DNA of 64,000 nt from Paenibacillus glycanilyticus. GTDB taxonomy: Bacteria > Bacillota > Bacilli > Paenibacillales > Paenibacillaceae. The notes under the pieces are model-generated. The model made no database searches, was not told where the DNA came from, and was given only the letters and a program-made list of their open reading frames with translations. This document shows, one piece after another, positions 37,765 through 46,168 of the stretch (the first letter of the stretch is position 1; the number at the start of each line of letters is the position of its first letter). The stretch covers positions 434,001-498,000 of the forward strand of contig NZ_BSSQ01000001.1 in the NCBI RefSeq assembly GCF_030161375.1, given 5' to 3'. Both the position numbers and the translations under genes were made by a program.

Positions 37765-39174
37765 TTACTTATTGCTTTCGTCAAACAACTTCTGAAGCTT
37801 CGGTTGTTCCGCTTTCACGAAATCAGCCGCGCTTTGCTTGCCCGTCCAGACAGCGCTTGCATCTTGCCAGAACGTATCAAGCCATTTCGTGTTTTTCGAG
37901 CTGTTCTCAATAGGAGGACGGCCGTAATCGGAAATAATATCAAGGAATACTTGGCGAGTCTCAGGCTTTTTGTCCATCTCGAGGAATTCGCCTTTCGCCA
38001 TATCCATCAGGTTTGGAACCGCTTGGCCAAGCTGATAGTTTTGTCTTTGCGAGTCTTGATCAAGGCTGAGGTAAGTAGCCAGACGGAATGCGTCATCCGG
38101 GAATTCGGTTTTGGCCGATACGACAAAGCCAAGCGAACCGAGCCATGTTGCTGTTTTGCCTGTGTTAGGGCTTGCCGGCCATGCCGCGATATCCCAGTTG
38201 AACGGCAGATCCCAGAAGCCAGGCTGATCCCATGGACCCATCGGGAACATAGCGATTTTGCCGGCTACGAAACGCGCATAACCGTTTTGTGCTTTTTCAT
38301 CGTCCGGGGAAGGACTTACTTTGTGAACAAGGCTAAGGTCAGCTACAAATTGCATCGCTTGAGCGAACTCTGGCGTGTCGATCGTAATGTTGCCTTTGCC
38401 GTCCGTCCAGTCGCCGCCATTTGCCCAAACGGCAGATTCGGTAGAATAACCCGCAACGCCAAACGTGTCGATCTTGCCGCGTTCGTTAACAACCGTCAGC
38501 TTTTTCGCGTCGGCAAGCATGTCATCCCAAGTGTACTCGCCTGCTTTGGCGCTAGGATAAGGAAGACCCGCTTTGTCGAACAGATCTTTGTTGTACGCGA
38601 GTGCCCAAGGGCCAACATCTTTTGGTAGACCGTAAATGTCGCCTTTGCCGGAAGTTGTTCCGTCATAACGGTAACGGTCAAGCGCTGCCGGCCATACATT
38701 GTTTTGGTCAACCAGGCTGCTTGTATCAAGCATTTGCTGAAGGTTCATCAATACGCCGCTGCTTACAAGCTTGTTGAAGTTCGCGCCGCCTGCATAGAAC
38801 ACATCCGGTGTTTTCTTCGCGGCGATCAGCGTATCAAGCTTCTGGTAATACTCGCCGGGAGGAACAACCGTATATTTCACTTTTTTGTTCGGATATTTCT
38901 TCGTGTAAGCGTCGATCAGCTTCTGGAATACCGCTTTCTCGGTATCGCCGCCCCAGCCCATAAATTCAATGCTGGATTTCGCATCGGCGCTTGCATCCGC
39001 GCCTTCGCCTGCTGCTCCCGTATTCGACGATTCCTGTGCCGCCGCATTGCCGTTGTTCTTGCCGTTATTCGAGCTTTCTTTGTTGCCTCCATTATTGGAA
39101 CTGCAACCCGCAAGCACGATGATGAGACAAAGCATTGCCGCCATCCAAACCTTACCGCTTCTCCATTTCGCCAT
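37765..39174 (-). CDS. ABC transporter solute-binding lipoprotein (family 1), copy A
   Basis: A sugar-binding protein that feeds oligosaccharides to the permeases. The lipobox LIIVLAGC (Cys24) marks it as a lipoprotein, followed by a low-complexity Ser/Asn/Gly linker. The body has FMGWGGDTEKAVFQKLIDAY and PDVFYAGGANFNKL typical of the family 1 fold, and residues such as FPMGPWDQPGFWDLP near the binding cleft. It is the first gene of operon A. The promoter region upstream carries a -35 overlapping a cre-like box and a palindrome at the predicted start. Confidence 0.93.
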   Translation of the reverse strand: MAKWRSGKVWMAAMLCLIIVLAGCSSNNGGNKESSNNGKNNGNAAAQESSNTGAAGEGADASADAKSSIEFMGWGGDTEKAVFQKLIDAYTKKYPNKKVKYTVVPPGEYYQKLDTLIAAKKTPDVFYAGGANFNKLVSSGVLMNLQQMLDTSSLVDQNNVWPAALDRYRYDGTTSGKGDIYGLPKDVGPWALAYNKDLFDKAGLPYPSAKAGEYTWDDMLADAKKLTVVNERGKIDTFGVAGYSTESAVWANGGDWTDGKGNITIDTPEFAQAMQFVADLSLVHKVSPSPDDEKAQNGYARFVAGKIAMFPMGPWDQPGFWDLPFNWDIAAWPASPNTGKTATWLGSLGFVVSAKTEFPDDAFRLATYLSLDQDSQRQNYQLGQAVPNLMDMAKGEFLEMDKKPETRQVFLDIISDYGRPPIENSSKNTKWLDTFWQDASAVWTGKQSAADFVKAEQPKLQKLFDESNK

Positions 39175-39327
39175 CTGTTACTTCCCCCTTCATAATGAAT
39201 GAACAATATGACTTCCGGTAAACAAATAAGTACTGGCCACCTTTATGTACAGTCCAATCAGCCTCCGCAAGCGTCCTCGTCATCAGGCTATATGATACCG
39301 ACACATTTTTTAATTTGTTTCAACTTA

Positions 39328-39343
39328 TTTGTTTATAAACAAA
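39328..39343. promoter_or_regulatory. Perfect 16-bp palindrome, candidate operator of locus A
   Basis: TTTGTTTATAAACAAA lies immediately after the -10 of the solute-binding protein promoter, centred on the predicted transcription start. A related palindrome, TTGTTATATAACAA, precedes the second GH2 gene. The neighbouring ArsR-like regulator is the candidate binder. Confidence 0.55.
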
Positions 39344-39371
39344 ATATACAATCCGTAATTCATAATGTCAA
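39343..39371 (-). promoter_or_regulatory. Promoter of carbohydrate operon A
   Basis: TTGACA (39371-39366), a 17-nt spacer and TATATT (39348-39343). The -35 lies inside the cre-like box at 39366-39379. Confidence 0.65.
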
Positions 39372-39379
39372 CGCTTTCT
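39366..39379 (-). promoter_or_regulatory. cre-like catabolite box
   Basis: AGAAAGCGTTGACA agrees with the CcpA consensus TGWAANCGNTNWCA at all but the first position, and its 3' half is the -35 element. CcpA binding here would repress operon A when better sugars are present. Confidence 0.55.
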
Positions 39380-39403
39380 TTCAATAAAACTGAATCATTC
39401 ACC

Positions 39404-39446
39404 AAAAAAGTTCCAGATGCCGTTGTTCTCACAAAACATCTGGAAC
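39404..39446 (-). terminator. Terminator after the ArsR-like regulator A
   Basis: On the minus strand GTTCCAGATG pairs with CATCTGGAAC over a 17-nt loop, followed by six T. It separates the regulator transcript from operon A. Confidence 0.8.
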
Positions 39447-39459
39447 AATTGGACGTGCA

Positions 39460-40383
39460 TTAGTCGTATTGCATCCTCATGATAATGCCCTGAGCATAAT
39501 CGCCAAACGATTTGCCAAACAAGTTGATGCCGCCTTGATGTTTCGCATCCGGCTTGAGTCCAATCCGAAACGTAATATAAGGCTTCTGGTCCAGATGCAG
39601 GTCGCGTAGCGTGGACGACGAGCTTTTCTCGTTATCAACCGTGCTGCGGGTTTCCTCTATTGCCCAGGTTTTGTACAGACCGTGCTGGGTGCTGGAGTCG
39701 TTCCACCAAGGAGGATTAAGCTTGCCCCGATGATCTCCGAAGTCGCCCGGCGAGATCCAGGAACCAATCTCCACATCATTGACCCAGACGGTTATTTCGG
39801 AAGGCCAGTCATTATTGTAGTTAGGCGCCTCCGAGCATAATTCCAGCGAAAACTCGATGGATTTCACCTTTGCCCCTGCGGGTACTTTCTTAGGGAACCG
39901 GTATTCGATCCAGCCTTTGCGGAACCAGATGATCTCCGCCGTCCGGCTGTCCGGATGATAGAAGTTATCCGGTTCGTCTTCCGTAAACAACATCCCCGTC
40001 GTATTGGCCATGCCGCAGGTTGGTTGTATATCAAAGTTAATGAAATGGCCGATTGGCATTTCTACCTCTACCGCCTTGCTGTTGTTCTGGTAGAACGCAA
40101 TCGGATTCAGAATCATCCGCACGTCGTCGAAATTCCGGCTGCAAACCTTCATCGCTCCGCGGGAAGCCGGCTGCAGCTCGGTTAGAATAAGTTCCGCCTC
40201 TTCGAGCACCTTCACGTTCGTTGCCGCCGTAGAGACGGGAATATCAAGCGCTTCGGCTATTTCAATAATGTTTAAGTTCGGTTTGGTAAGCAGCAGCTTT
40301 ATGATGCCGATTCTAGTATGTGTACTGAGAGCATGCGCGACCTTTACGAGACGATCAGGCTCGTCTATCGTTAATTCTAACAA
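39460..40383 (-). CDS. ArsR-like winged-helix regulator with beta-rich C-terminal domain, copy A
   Basis: Residues 10-75 form an ArsR-type winged helix (VKVAHALSTHTRIGIIKLLL, IPVSTAATNVKVLEEAELI). The remaining 230 residues are a tryptophan-rich beta domain (IIWFRKGWIEYRFP, SEITVWVNDVEIGSWISPGD, KLNPPWWNDSSTQ) that I cannot place in a named family; it has the look of a carbohydrate-binding sandwich and may sense a sugar. The start is TTG, matching the ATG of copy C at the same alignment position. Two more paralogues lie at 46169 and 59216, each beside sugar-uptake or GH genes. ArsR metal-site cysteines (CxC) are absent, so metal sensing is unlikely. Confidence 0.85.
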   Translation of the reverse strand: MLELTIDEPDRLVKVAHALSTHTRIGIIKLLLTKPNLNIIEIAEALDIPVSTAATNVKVLEEAELILTELQPASRGAMKVCSRNFDDVRMILNPIAFYQNNSKAVEVEMPIGHFINFDIQPTCGMANTTGMLFTEDEPDNFYHPDSRTAEIIWFRKGWIEYRFPKKVPAGAKVKSIEFSLELCSEAPNYNNDWPSEITVWVNDVEIGSWISPGDFGDHRGKLNPPWWNDSSTQHGLYKTWAIEETRSTVDNEKSSSSTLRDLHLDQKPYITFRIGLKPDAKHQGGINLFGKSFGDYAQGIIMRMQYD

Positions 40384-40464
40384 CGTAAAGTCCCTTCTTC
40401 CTCTAATTTGTATAATTTTCTTACAATAAGATTAGCGTGATCCGCTTGTTTTGTCCAGTTTAAT

Positions 40465-40496
40465 TGTAACAAAATATAAAATTATTTTTTGTTACA
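40465..40496. promoter_or_regulatory. Inverted repeat upstream of regulator A
   Basis: TGTAACAAAA (40465-40474) and TTTTGTTACA (40487-40496) form perfect 10-bp arms around a 12-nt AT-rich centre, about 80 bp before the regulator start. The half-site TTGTTA is shared with the palindromes at the two operon promoters, so autoregulation is plausible. Confidence 0.45.
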
Positions 40497-40613
40497 GTTT
40501 TTTTGTTTATATTGTTGGATGATATCCCGAATCCGCAATTGTTTAGGCCCCTACCGCTCCGGGTAAAGAAAAGGTAAGAAGATCGACCAAAAAATCGAGG
40601 ACGGTGATCCCGA

Positions 40614-40769
40614 ATGTCCGTTGAACAACGCAATTACGAAGAACGCCATGTCGAGAAAAGGTATGACTCGAGCCGCGTGGCTTCCACGTTTATCAAATAC
40701 GTGGCGTATGTGCTTATTACTTTTGGAGTAATGTATTTTATCGCGAAGTATATTCTTCCGATGTTCTAA
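40614..40769 (+). CDS. Small single-pass membrane protein, 51 residues
   Basis: The ORF MSVEQRNYEERHVEKRYDSS... is followed by one hydrophobic helix (YVAYVLITFGVMYFIAKY, about residues 29-46) and ends at TAA. GGACGGTGATCC lies just upstream of the ATG and a strong terminator begins 13 bp after the stop. A charged N-terminus and terminal helix predict an N-in anchor. No known family comes to mind; the terminator and the composition argue that it is expressed. Confidence 0.6.
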   Translation: MSVEQRNYEERHVEKRYDSSRVASTFIKYVAYVLITFGVMYFIAKYILPMF

Positions 40770-40781
40770 GTTTAAAATAAG

Positions 40782-40839
40782 AACCTCCCCTGTTCGATGG
40801 TCGGCCTGATCGCCAACTATCGTATAGGGGAGGTTTTTT
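40782..40839. terminator. Bidirectional terminator
   Basis: AACCTCCCC pairs with GGGGAGGTT over a long internal stem (CGATGGTCGGC with the GCCAACTATCG side), followed by TTTTTT on plus. It serves the 51-residue gene and probably the M56 gene that ends at 40872. Confidence 0.85.
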
Positions 40840-40871
40840 GTTTGAACAACAAGGTAGTTAGCTAGGCGGTT

Positions 40872-42941
40872 TTACTTTGAAGAATACATTCTGAATTCGC
40901 CAATGATGGTTTTTCCATCTGATTTATATAAATGAATAGAACGGTATTCAGACTTATTGAGCAACTCTTGATTTGCCAACGCTTCTTCAGGAGATGAATA
41001 TGATGGCGACAGATCAGAAGCTTTTACATATCCAACAACCCCATTTTCTCCTTCAGCTTTAATCAAGTCTGGTTCTACTCCAGTAAATGGTCCATGACCA
41101 TACGTTTCACCCTGTTCATTTGTCTGATAATCTGACTTCAATGCGTTATATTTTGCCCATGTTTCTTTCGTAATCATTTCAGGATTTCTTTGAAGTAATG
41201 GTTCGGCATCCTTTAATGCTGCAATCGGTAAATCCCCAGCATTAACTTCACCAATGATATAAGACATATCTAAATATTCTTGTTCAGTAATACCTTGTTG
41301 GTCTGTAGCAGATACCGTCATCCCATTTTCTTTCAAATACTCTTCTCTAACAGAACGGGACAAATTATTTAAACCGTCTTTTCTTTGTAATATTAGCTTA
41401 GCATCTTTAAGAGCAGTAACAGGAAGTTCTCCTTTATTAACTGAAATAATAATTTTCATCATACGATCATAGTCTGTTCTTGATATCATAGTACCAGTAT
41501 GAATCAATTCGCCATCAGTTAAGATTTCATAATCATCAACAACAAACTTACCATTCTCTTTCACGAACGATACAGATTCCACTGTCTTATAATAAGCCGG
41601 CTCGCTTGTTTTCGTAACATAAGTAATAACAACGTTCAGACCGTCGATTTTACTCTCATAATCAATAACCCATGGACTTGAAACTCCTATATTAAAATTC
41701 CAGTCCTCACCTGCTCTGATGATCTGTTCTTGTTCAAACTTTTCTTTTGCTTTTGCAGACATCATGTCGTAGCGCGGTTTTCCTTCTCGCGTTTTGAGCG
41801 CATTCGCCCAAACGTTTGTTAGTTCCTCGATTTCGGTAGCGGTTGTTTGTTCTGTAACTGCTGCTGCATCAACCTTCTCCCTCGTGTTCGCATTAGTTAA
41901 TGCTGTACCACCAATAAACAAGATAACTACAATGCCAAGCAGAGACCATTTGTATGACTTTTTTACTGGCGAAGCGATCATAATCAGTCTCCTCTTCAAT
42001 TCTTTCTTATTCCCCAAAATACTTGCAGCCCCTGCTAAATAAACGGGTTTCGTGAAGGTCTCTAGCATCTTTATGATCGTCAGTGCATAGTCTTTGGACT
42101 CTTCCGGTGTAATTCTCGATAAAGCCAACGCGTCACATGCTAATTCCTGGTCTACTCTCATCTTGTTGTAGGCGTACCAAAGGAAGGGATTAAACCAATG
42201 AAAAGCTAGCAAAATGTTCATTAACCAATTCGCGAGAATATCATTTCTTCGCACATGCGACAACTCATGCAAAAAAACGTACCGTAGCTGCGCTTCGCTT
42301 AATGTACTTAGTGCGTTGTCAGGTAACAACATCCTCGGTTTAAATAATCCAAACAGTGTAGGGCTGGAGACTCGATTCGACTGAATTAACGTAATACTTC
42401 TGCGTAATTTCATTTCTTCTTTACAAGACTCCAACAAATACTGAATGTTTGGATCAGAGATTTTTTTACGTTTTATTTTCCTGGCAAAATGAATATTTGT
42501 TCGAAGCATAACAGCAATGAATAGAATCGTTCCGATCAACCATATCCAAGAAGCAATTTGTATGAGTAAAATCGGTTTTTCAACCGTTGTATTGCTTTCA
42601 CTAGTCACCATTTCATTCTGCTGAGAGGAAGAGTGCTCTTCTGTAGAGGACGTAGTCTCGAAGCTAGGCGTAACCATCGGAGGGGTTGAAGTAGCTTCAC
42701 TCTCCACGCCAACATGATTGCCAACATTCATATGAAAGATATTAAACAAGCTAAACGAGCTTTCAGGTGTCCATGGCAGCAATAATCTTAGAATCAAAAG
42801 CATCCAGATCAGATAACCCCATCTAGGCTTTAATTTATCTCTGAGCATCCATTTAACAGTAATAATAATGACGACCAGTACGCTGCCCATAAACGAGGTA
42901 GATAAGATCCATTTAAAAAAGTCAGAAAGATGAACCGTCAT
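40872..42941 (-). CDS. BlaR1/MecR1-like M56 membrane metalloprotease sensor without penicillin-binding domain
   Basis: A four-TM M56 peptidase (helices about 7-30, 43-57, 123-147 and 325-345) with zinc motif HELSH (225-229) and the downstream ELACDA Glu. In BlaR1 this protease, when triggered, cuts the BlaI-type repressor. The extracellular C-terminus (345-689) is not a beta-lactam sensor domain: it has no SxxK-containing penicillin-binding fold that I can see. It has two related segments instead (GELPVTALKDAKLILQRK and GDLPIAALKDAEPLLQRN). The gene starts 5 bp after the BlaI-like gene. The signal sensed is unknown. Confidence 0.85.
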   Translation of the reverse strand: MTVHLSDFFKWILSTSFMGSVLVVIIITVKWMLRDKLKPRWGYLIWMLLILRLLLPWTPESSFSLFNIFHMNVGNHVGVESEATSTPPMVTPSFETTSSTEEHSSSQQNEMVTSESNTTVEKPILLIQIASWIWLIGTILFIAVMLRTNIHFARKIKRKKISDPNIQYLLESCKEEMKLRRSITLIQSNRVSSPTLFGLFKPRMLLPDNALSTLSEAQLRYVFLHELSHVRRNDILANWLMNILLAFHWFNPFLWYAYNKMRVDQELACDALALSRITPEESKDYALTIIKMLETFTKPVYLAGAASILGNKKELKRRLIMIASPVKKSYKWSLLGIVVILFIGGTALTNANTREKVDAAAVTEQTTATEIEELTNVWANALKTREGKPRYDMMSAKAKEKFEQEQIIRAGEDWNFNIGVSSPWVIDYESKIDGLNVVITYVTKTSEPAYYKTVESVSFVKENGKFVVDDYEILTDGELIHTGTMISRTDYDRMMKIIISVNKGELPVTALKDAKLILQRKDGLNNLSRSVREEYLKENGMTVSATDQQGITEQEYLDMSYIIGEVNAGDLPIAALKDAEPLLQRNPEMITKETWAKYNALKSDYQTNEQGETYGHGPFTGVEPDLIKAEGENGVVGYVKASDLSPSYSSPEEALANQELLNKSEYRSIHLYKSDGKTIIGEFRMYSSK

Positions 42942-42946
42942 CTGGC

Positions 42947-43324
42947 TTATTCCTTTCTTTCGTCTAGAATGCTTTTTAATTCTTCGATATCTTCTTTAGA
43001 CAATTTCTCGTGCTTCAAAAAGTTAACCAACATCGGTTTTAGAGCTACTCCACCATACAGCCTTTTCAAAAACGATTTTGTTTCAGCCTGCGTGGTTTCT
43101 TCTTCCGTAACTAAAGGAGAATAGACATAAGGTTTGCTGTTTGAATCAAAAGTTATCACTTCTTTTTGAACCAATCTGGTAAGCAAAGTTCTGATGGTTT
43201 TAGGGCTCCAATCGGTTATGTCTGTCAAAGCCTCTATGACCTCGCCCGCAGTCATTGGAGATTTCGCCCATAATACTTTCATTACTTCCCACTCAGCATC
43301 GGAAATGCGTGAAACATCTTTCAT
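42947..43324 (-). CDS. BlaI/MecI/CopY family repressor
   Basis: A winged-helix repressor of 125 residues: ISDAEWEVMKVLWAKSPMTA, ALTDITDWSPKTIRTLLTRL and KEVITFDSNSKPYVYSPLVT match the DNA-binding and wing region; the C-terminal helices dimerise and contain the usual site of cleavage by the M56 partner. GGAGG lies upstream of the ATG at 43324. Three operator-like repeats precede the gene. It probably represses itself and the M56 gene. Confidence 0.93.
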   Translation of the reverse strand: MKDVSRISDAEWEVMKVLWAKSPMTAGEVIEALTDITDWSPKTIRTLLTRLVQKEVITFDSNSKPYVYSPLVTEEETTQAETKSFLKRLYGGVALKPMLVNFLKHEKLSKEDIEELKSILDERKE

Positions 43325-43345
43325 AAACCTCTACCTCCACTTTAG

Positions 43346-43395
43346 ACTACGTATGTAATCAATATTACAACTGTAATCAATACTACATTTGTAAT
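43346..43395. promoter_or_regulatory. Three tandem BlaI-type operators, 18-bp period
   Basis: ACTACGTATGTAAT (43346-43359), ATTACAACTGTAAT (43364-43377) and ACTACATTTGTAAT (43382-43395) start exactly 18 bp apart. All share the TAC(A/G)...TGTA core of BlaI/MecI sites. The third overlaps the -10 and spacer of the promoter, and the others lie downstream. Confidence 0.75.
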
Positions 43396-43408
43396 CATCG
43401 GAAGTCAA
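43380..43408 (-). promoter_or_regulatory. Promoter of the BlaI/M56 operon
   Basis: TTGACT (43408-43403), a 17-nt spacer and TAGTAT (43385-43380). The operator array begins inside the spacer and runs downstream to 43346. Confidence 0.7.
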
Positions 43409-43421
43409 TCCTTTGAAAAAC

Positions 43422-43457
43422 AAAAAAAAACTGTCGATCGCGTCGGCAGTTTTTTTG
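43422..43457. terminator. Terminator after the PAS histidine kinase
   Basis: CTGTCGA pairs with TCGGCAG around TCGCG, flanked by runs of A and T on both sides. It separates the kinase gene (stop at 43487) from the BlaI promoter. Confidence 0.8.
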
Positions 43458-43486
43458 TTTATCTAGTTAGGTTCTATACATCATTG

Positions 43487-44914
43487 TTATTTATCAACCG
43501 GCAAAACAACTTCCACCAAAGTTCCTTTCCCAACTTCGCTTTCGAATCGCATCGTCCCGTTATGGTTTTCGATGATCCTCATCGACACCATTAACCCTAA
43601 CCCGGTTCCCGACTCTTTGGTCGTATAAAAAGGATTGCCGATCTTGTTGATTTCATCAAATGGGATGCCTTGTCCCGTGTCCCTGATTCGAATGTAGATG
43701 TTACCGTTCAATTGGTTGGCTTGCATCATGACTTCTCCGCCAGTTGGCATGGCTTCAATGGCATTTTTCACTACATTGATAAATACTTGATTGATGCTGC
43801 TCTGGCACTCGATCAAGGGTAGGTTAGCCTCTAACTCTTTCTTGATCTGAACGTTATACAGGTTGGCTTGCCCTTCAAACAATCTGGTAACATGCGTTAA
43901 TAGTTGCGCGACATCCCTTAACTCGAATACCTCGTTCGAAGGTTTCGCCAACACGAGAAGCTCGCTTACAATTTCATTGATGCGATCAATCTCGGCTATC
44001 ATCACATCGTTGCGCAGTTTCTTTGAACCGTCCAGATCCTCTTTCAAATACATCTGCATGAATCCGCGCAAGCTCGTCAATGGATTTCTAATTTCGTGGG
44101 CGATCCCTGCTGCAAGTTGACCGATTAAGGAAAGTTTCTCGGATCTGCGTATTAACTCTTCGGAATGTACGCGTTCCGTTACATCGCGCCCCATGCTGAT
44201 GACATGTTGAACTTCACCCGCGGCATTTCTTATTTTTTTGGAATGTGCTTCCTGCCATATATAATGACCTGCCTTATGCCGCAGACGGTAAATATATATT
44301 CGGCTATCCGATTGATCGTTACTTAACCAGTTACGGTGCAAATCCTCCGGATGCCAATAATTATAGGCTAATTGCCCAATAAGTTCTTCCGGTTCGTATC
44401 CGATTTGGATGCGGGAAGCCGGCGAGACGTAGGAGATTACTCCTTCGGGTGTTACGCGCAAAATAACGTCCTGCGAGTGATTGGAAATCAGATGATGCAG
44501 TTCTTCGATCCTCTTGTACTCTTCCTCTTTCTTCTTCTGTTCGGTTATATCTACAATCTGAGAAATGAATGCATCGTTGCCATCAATCCCCTGAAGGTTC
44601 CTTTCGACCGTAACATTCAAAAGCCCCCACATAACGGTCCCCGATTTATGGAAATATCTCTTAACGATTTGGTAACCGTCCATTTCGCCATGAACCAATT
44701 TGCACCACAATTCTAAATCCGCATCCAAGTCTTCGGGATGGGTGTAAAATGAAAAGTCGAGCGTTTTTAGCTCATCTTCGCTATAACCTAACATGTTGCA
44801 TAAAGATGGATTAGCCATATTGACTCGTCCGTCTGAAGTTAACAAAGCCATCCCGATTGGAGATATATCAAATACGCGTATAAAAAGACTCTGGTCATTA
44901 AATATTGAAACCAT
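43487..44914 (-). CDS. Soluble PAS-domain sensor histidine kinase (sporulation-kinase-like)
   Basis: A 475-residue kinase without membrane helices. PAS domain 1 (about residues 10-125) and PAS domain 2 (140-248) precede the phosphoacceptor His273 in LAAGIAHEIRNPLTSLRGFM. The N box is NVVKNAIEAMPTGG, followed by IRDTGQGIP and ESGTGLGLMVSMRII. No response regulator is adjacent, and the His-box sequence resembles phosphorelay kinases such as KinA/KinE, so it may feed Spo0F or Spo0A. GGGGGATCGT precedes the ATG. The ligand of the PAS domains is unknown. Confidence 0.88.
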   Translation of the reverse strand: MVSIFNDQSLFIRVFDISPIGMALLTSDGRVNMANPSLCNMLGYSEDELKTLDFSFYTHPEDLDADLELWCKLVHGEMDGYQIVKRYFHKSGTVMWGLLNVTVERNLQGIDGNDAFISQIVDITEQKKKEEEYKRIEELHHLISNHSQDVILRVTPEGVISYVSPASRIQIGYEPEELIGQLAYNYWHPEDLHRNWLSNDQSDSRIYIYRLRHKAGHYIWQEAHSKKIRNAAGEVQHVISMGRDVTERVHSEELIRRSEKLSLIGQLAAGIAHEIRNPLTSLRGFMQMYLKEDLDGSKKLRNDVMIAEIDRINEIVSELLVLAKPSNEVFELRDVAQLLTHVTRLFEGQANLYNVQIKKELEANLPLIECQSSINQVFINVVKNAIEAMPTGGEVMMQANQLNGNIYIRIRDTGQGIPFDEINKIGNPFYTTKESGTGLGLMVSMRIIENHNGTMRFESEVGKGTLVEVVLPVDK

Positions 44915-45004
44915 ACGATCCCCCGTTTAAGGCATTTCATGATCTAATTCTATTTTGATTAGCCTCAATAAGGAATTATACCAGCAATGTTTGATTATTT
45001 TAAC

Positions 45005-45033
45005 AAAAAAAACAGCCGATGACTTATCGGCTG
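45005..45033 (-). terminator. Terminator after the CDF pseudogene
   Basis: CAGCCGAT pairs with ATCGGCTG around GACTT, followed on the minus strand by eight T. Confidence 0.8.
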
Positions 45034-45047
45034 CCGGCGACCTGCAA

Positions 45048-46042
45048 TTATACATTAACCGGATCGGGATTCCAGTTTCTAACTCCGTTATCTTCGATAA
45101 TCCCTATTGTTACGTCCGCGATTTCGGATTCTTTAAGCAACGTATCCCTAATCTTGAATTTAATATCATCCGCGTCTGCAAGGGTTAATCCGGGGCGAAG
45201 TTCTATAAGGCCCTCTACATGGTAATAACGTCCTTCTTGCAAAACTCTCATCTGATAAATATCGGTTACGTAAGTATTTTCAAATATGATTTTCGCGATT
45301 TTTTCTTCAACATCTCTTGGAGCAGAGACGCCAATAAGTCCAACCATATTATCGTATCCGACTTTAAAGGCAACCCCAATCATCAATAATCCGATGAGCA
45401 GGGTTGAGATGCCATCCAGAAGTTTAAAGCTTGTCATTGATGTGACGATTACCGCAAGGAGTGCTAACAGCGCGCCGGTGGTAGCCACTAAGTCCTCAAA
45501 AAAAACTAATCGCGTCGGAGGAGCTGCCCGGCCAACATTTTTGAATGCCACCGGAAAGATGGCTAAACCCTTAGCCTCTATTCGCGCTTCGTGAACAATT
45601 TCCTTTGTTGCTTTTATAAGGACAAATCCATCTACCGCAACGGATAAGAGCAACACGATCAAATTTAACCAGAATCCATGAGATTCTGCCGATGGGTGAG
45701 CCAATAAATGAAACCCTTCCAGAATGGTCTCATAAGCCATGACGGTTACGACAATGACCGCAACCATGCAAAACAAATTAATGACACGTCCGAAACCGGT
45801 CGGAAAACGCCGGGTTGGTTTCTTTTCCGCTAGGACACTTCCCGCAAATACGAAAGTCTGGTTCACTGCATCTGCTATCGAGTGCATGGTGGATGCAAAC
45901 ATTGCCCCGCTCCCCGTCGTAATCGCCGCAAACCTTTAATGATTGCAATTCCCGCATTACCAAGTGCGGCAGTTGCCGATGAAGTGTTTCCTTTTTTCAA
46001 TAAGTGTATAAACCGCTCTTTCTGATTGCTTTCCGATACCAT
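45048..46042 (-). pseudogene. CDF-family cation transporter disrupted by one frameshift
   Basis: The N-terminus starts at ATG 46042, with AGGAGG upstream, and reads MVSESNQKERFIHLLKKGNT...ALGNAGIAIIKG. The frame is then lost at about 45930-45933, where an A-run of three (in GCAAACC on the plus strand) would need a fourth base to continue FAAITTGSGAMFASTMHS. The rest is intact: the HSIADAVNQTF metal motif, RRFPTGFGRV, four more membrane helices and a cytoplasmic domain. HSIADxxNQ places it in the branch near ZnT9. An ORF from ATG 45902 would lack the first membrane helix. It is either a true loss or a sequencing error at a short homopolymer. Confidence 0.75.
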
Positions 46043-46129
46043 TACAAGATTTCCCTCCTAAACTAGTTACAATTGCTACATACGCAAATAATAGCATAGC
46101 CGTTTCAAATTACAAAAAATTCCTGAAAC

Positions 46130-46162
46130 AAAAAAAAGACAACCGATCGCTTTGATCGGTTG
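46130..46162 (-). terminator. Terminator after regulator B
   Basis: CAACCGATC pairs with GATCGGTTG around GCTTT, followed on the minus strand by a T-run (46137-46130). Confidence 0.85.
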
Positions 46163-46168
46163 CCCCTA

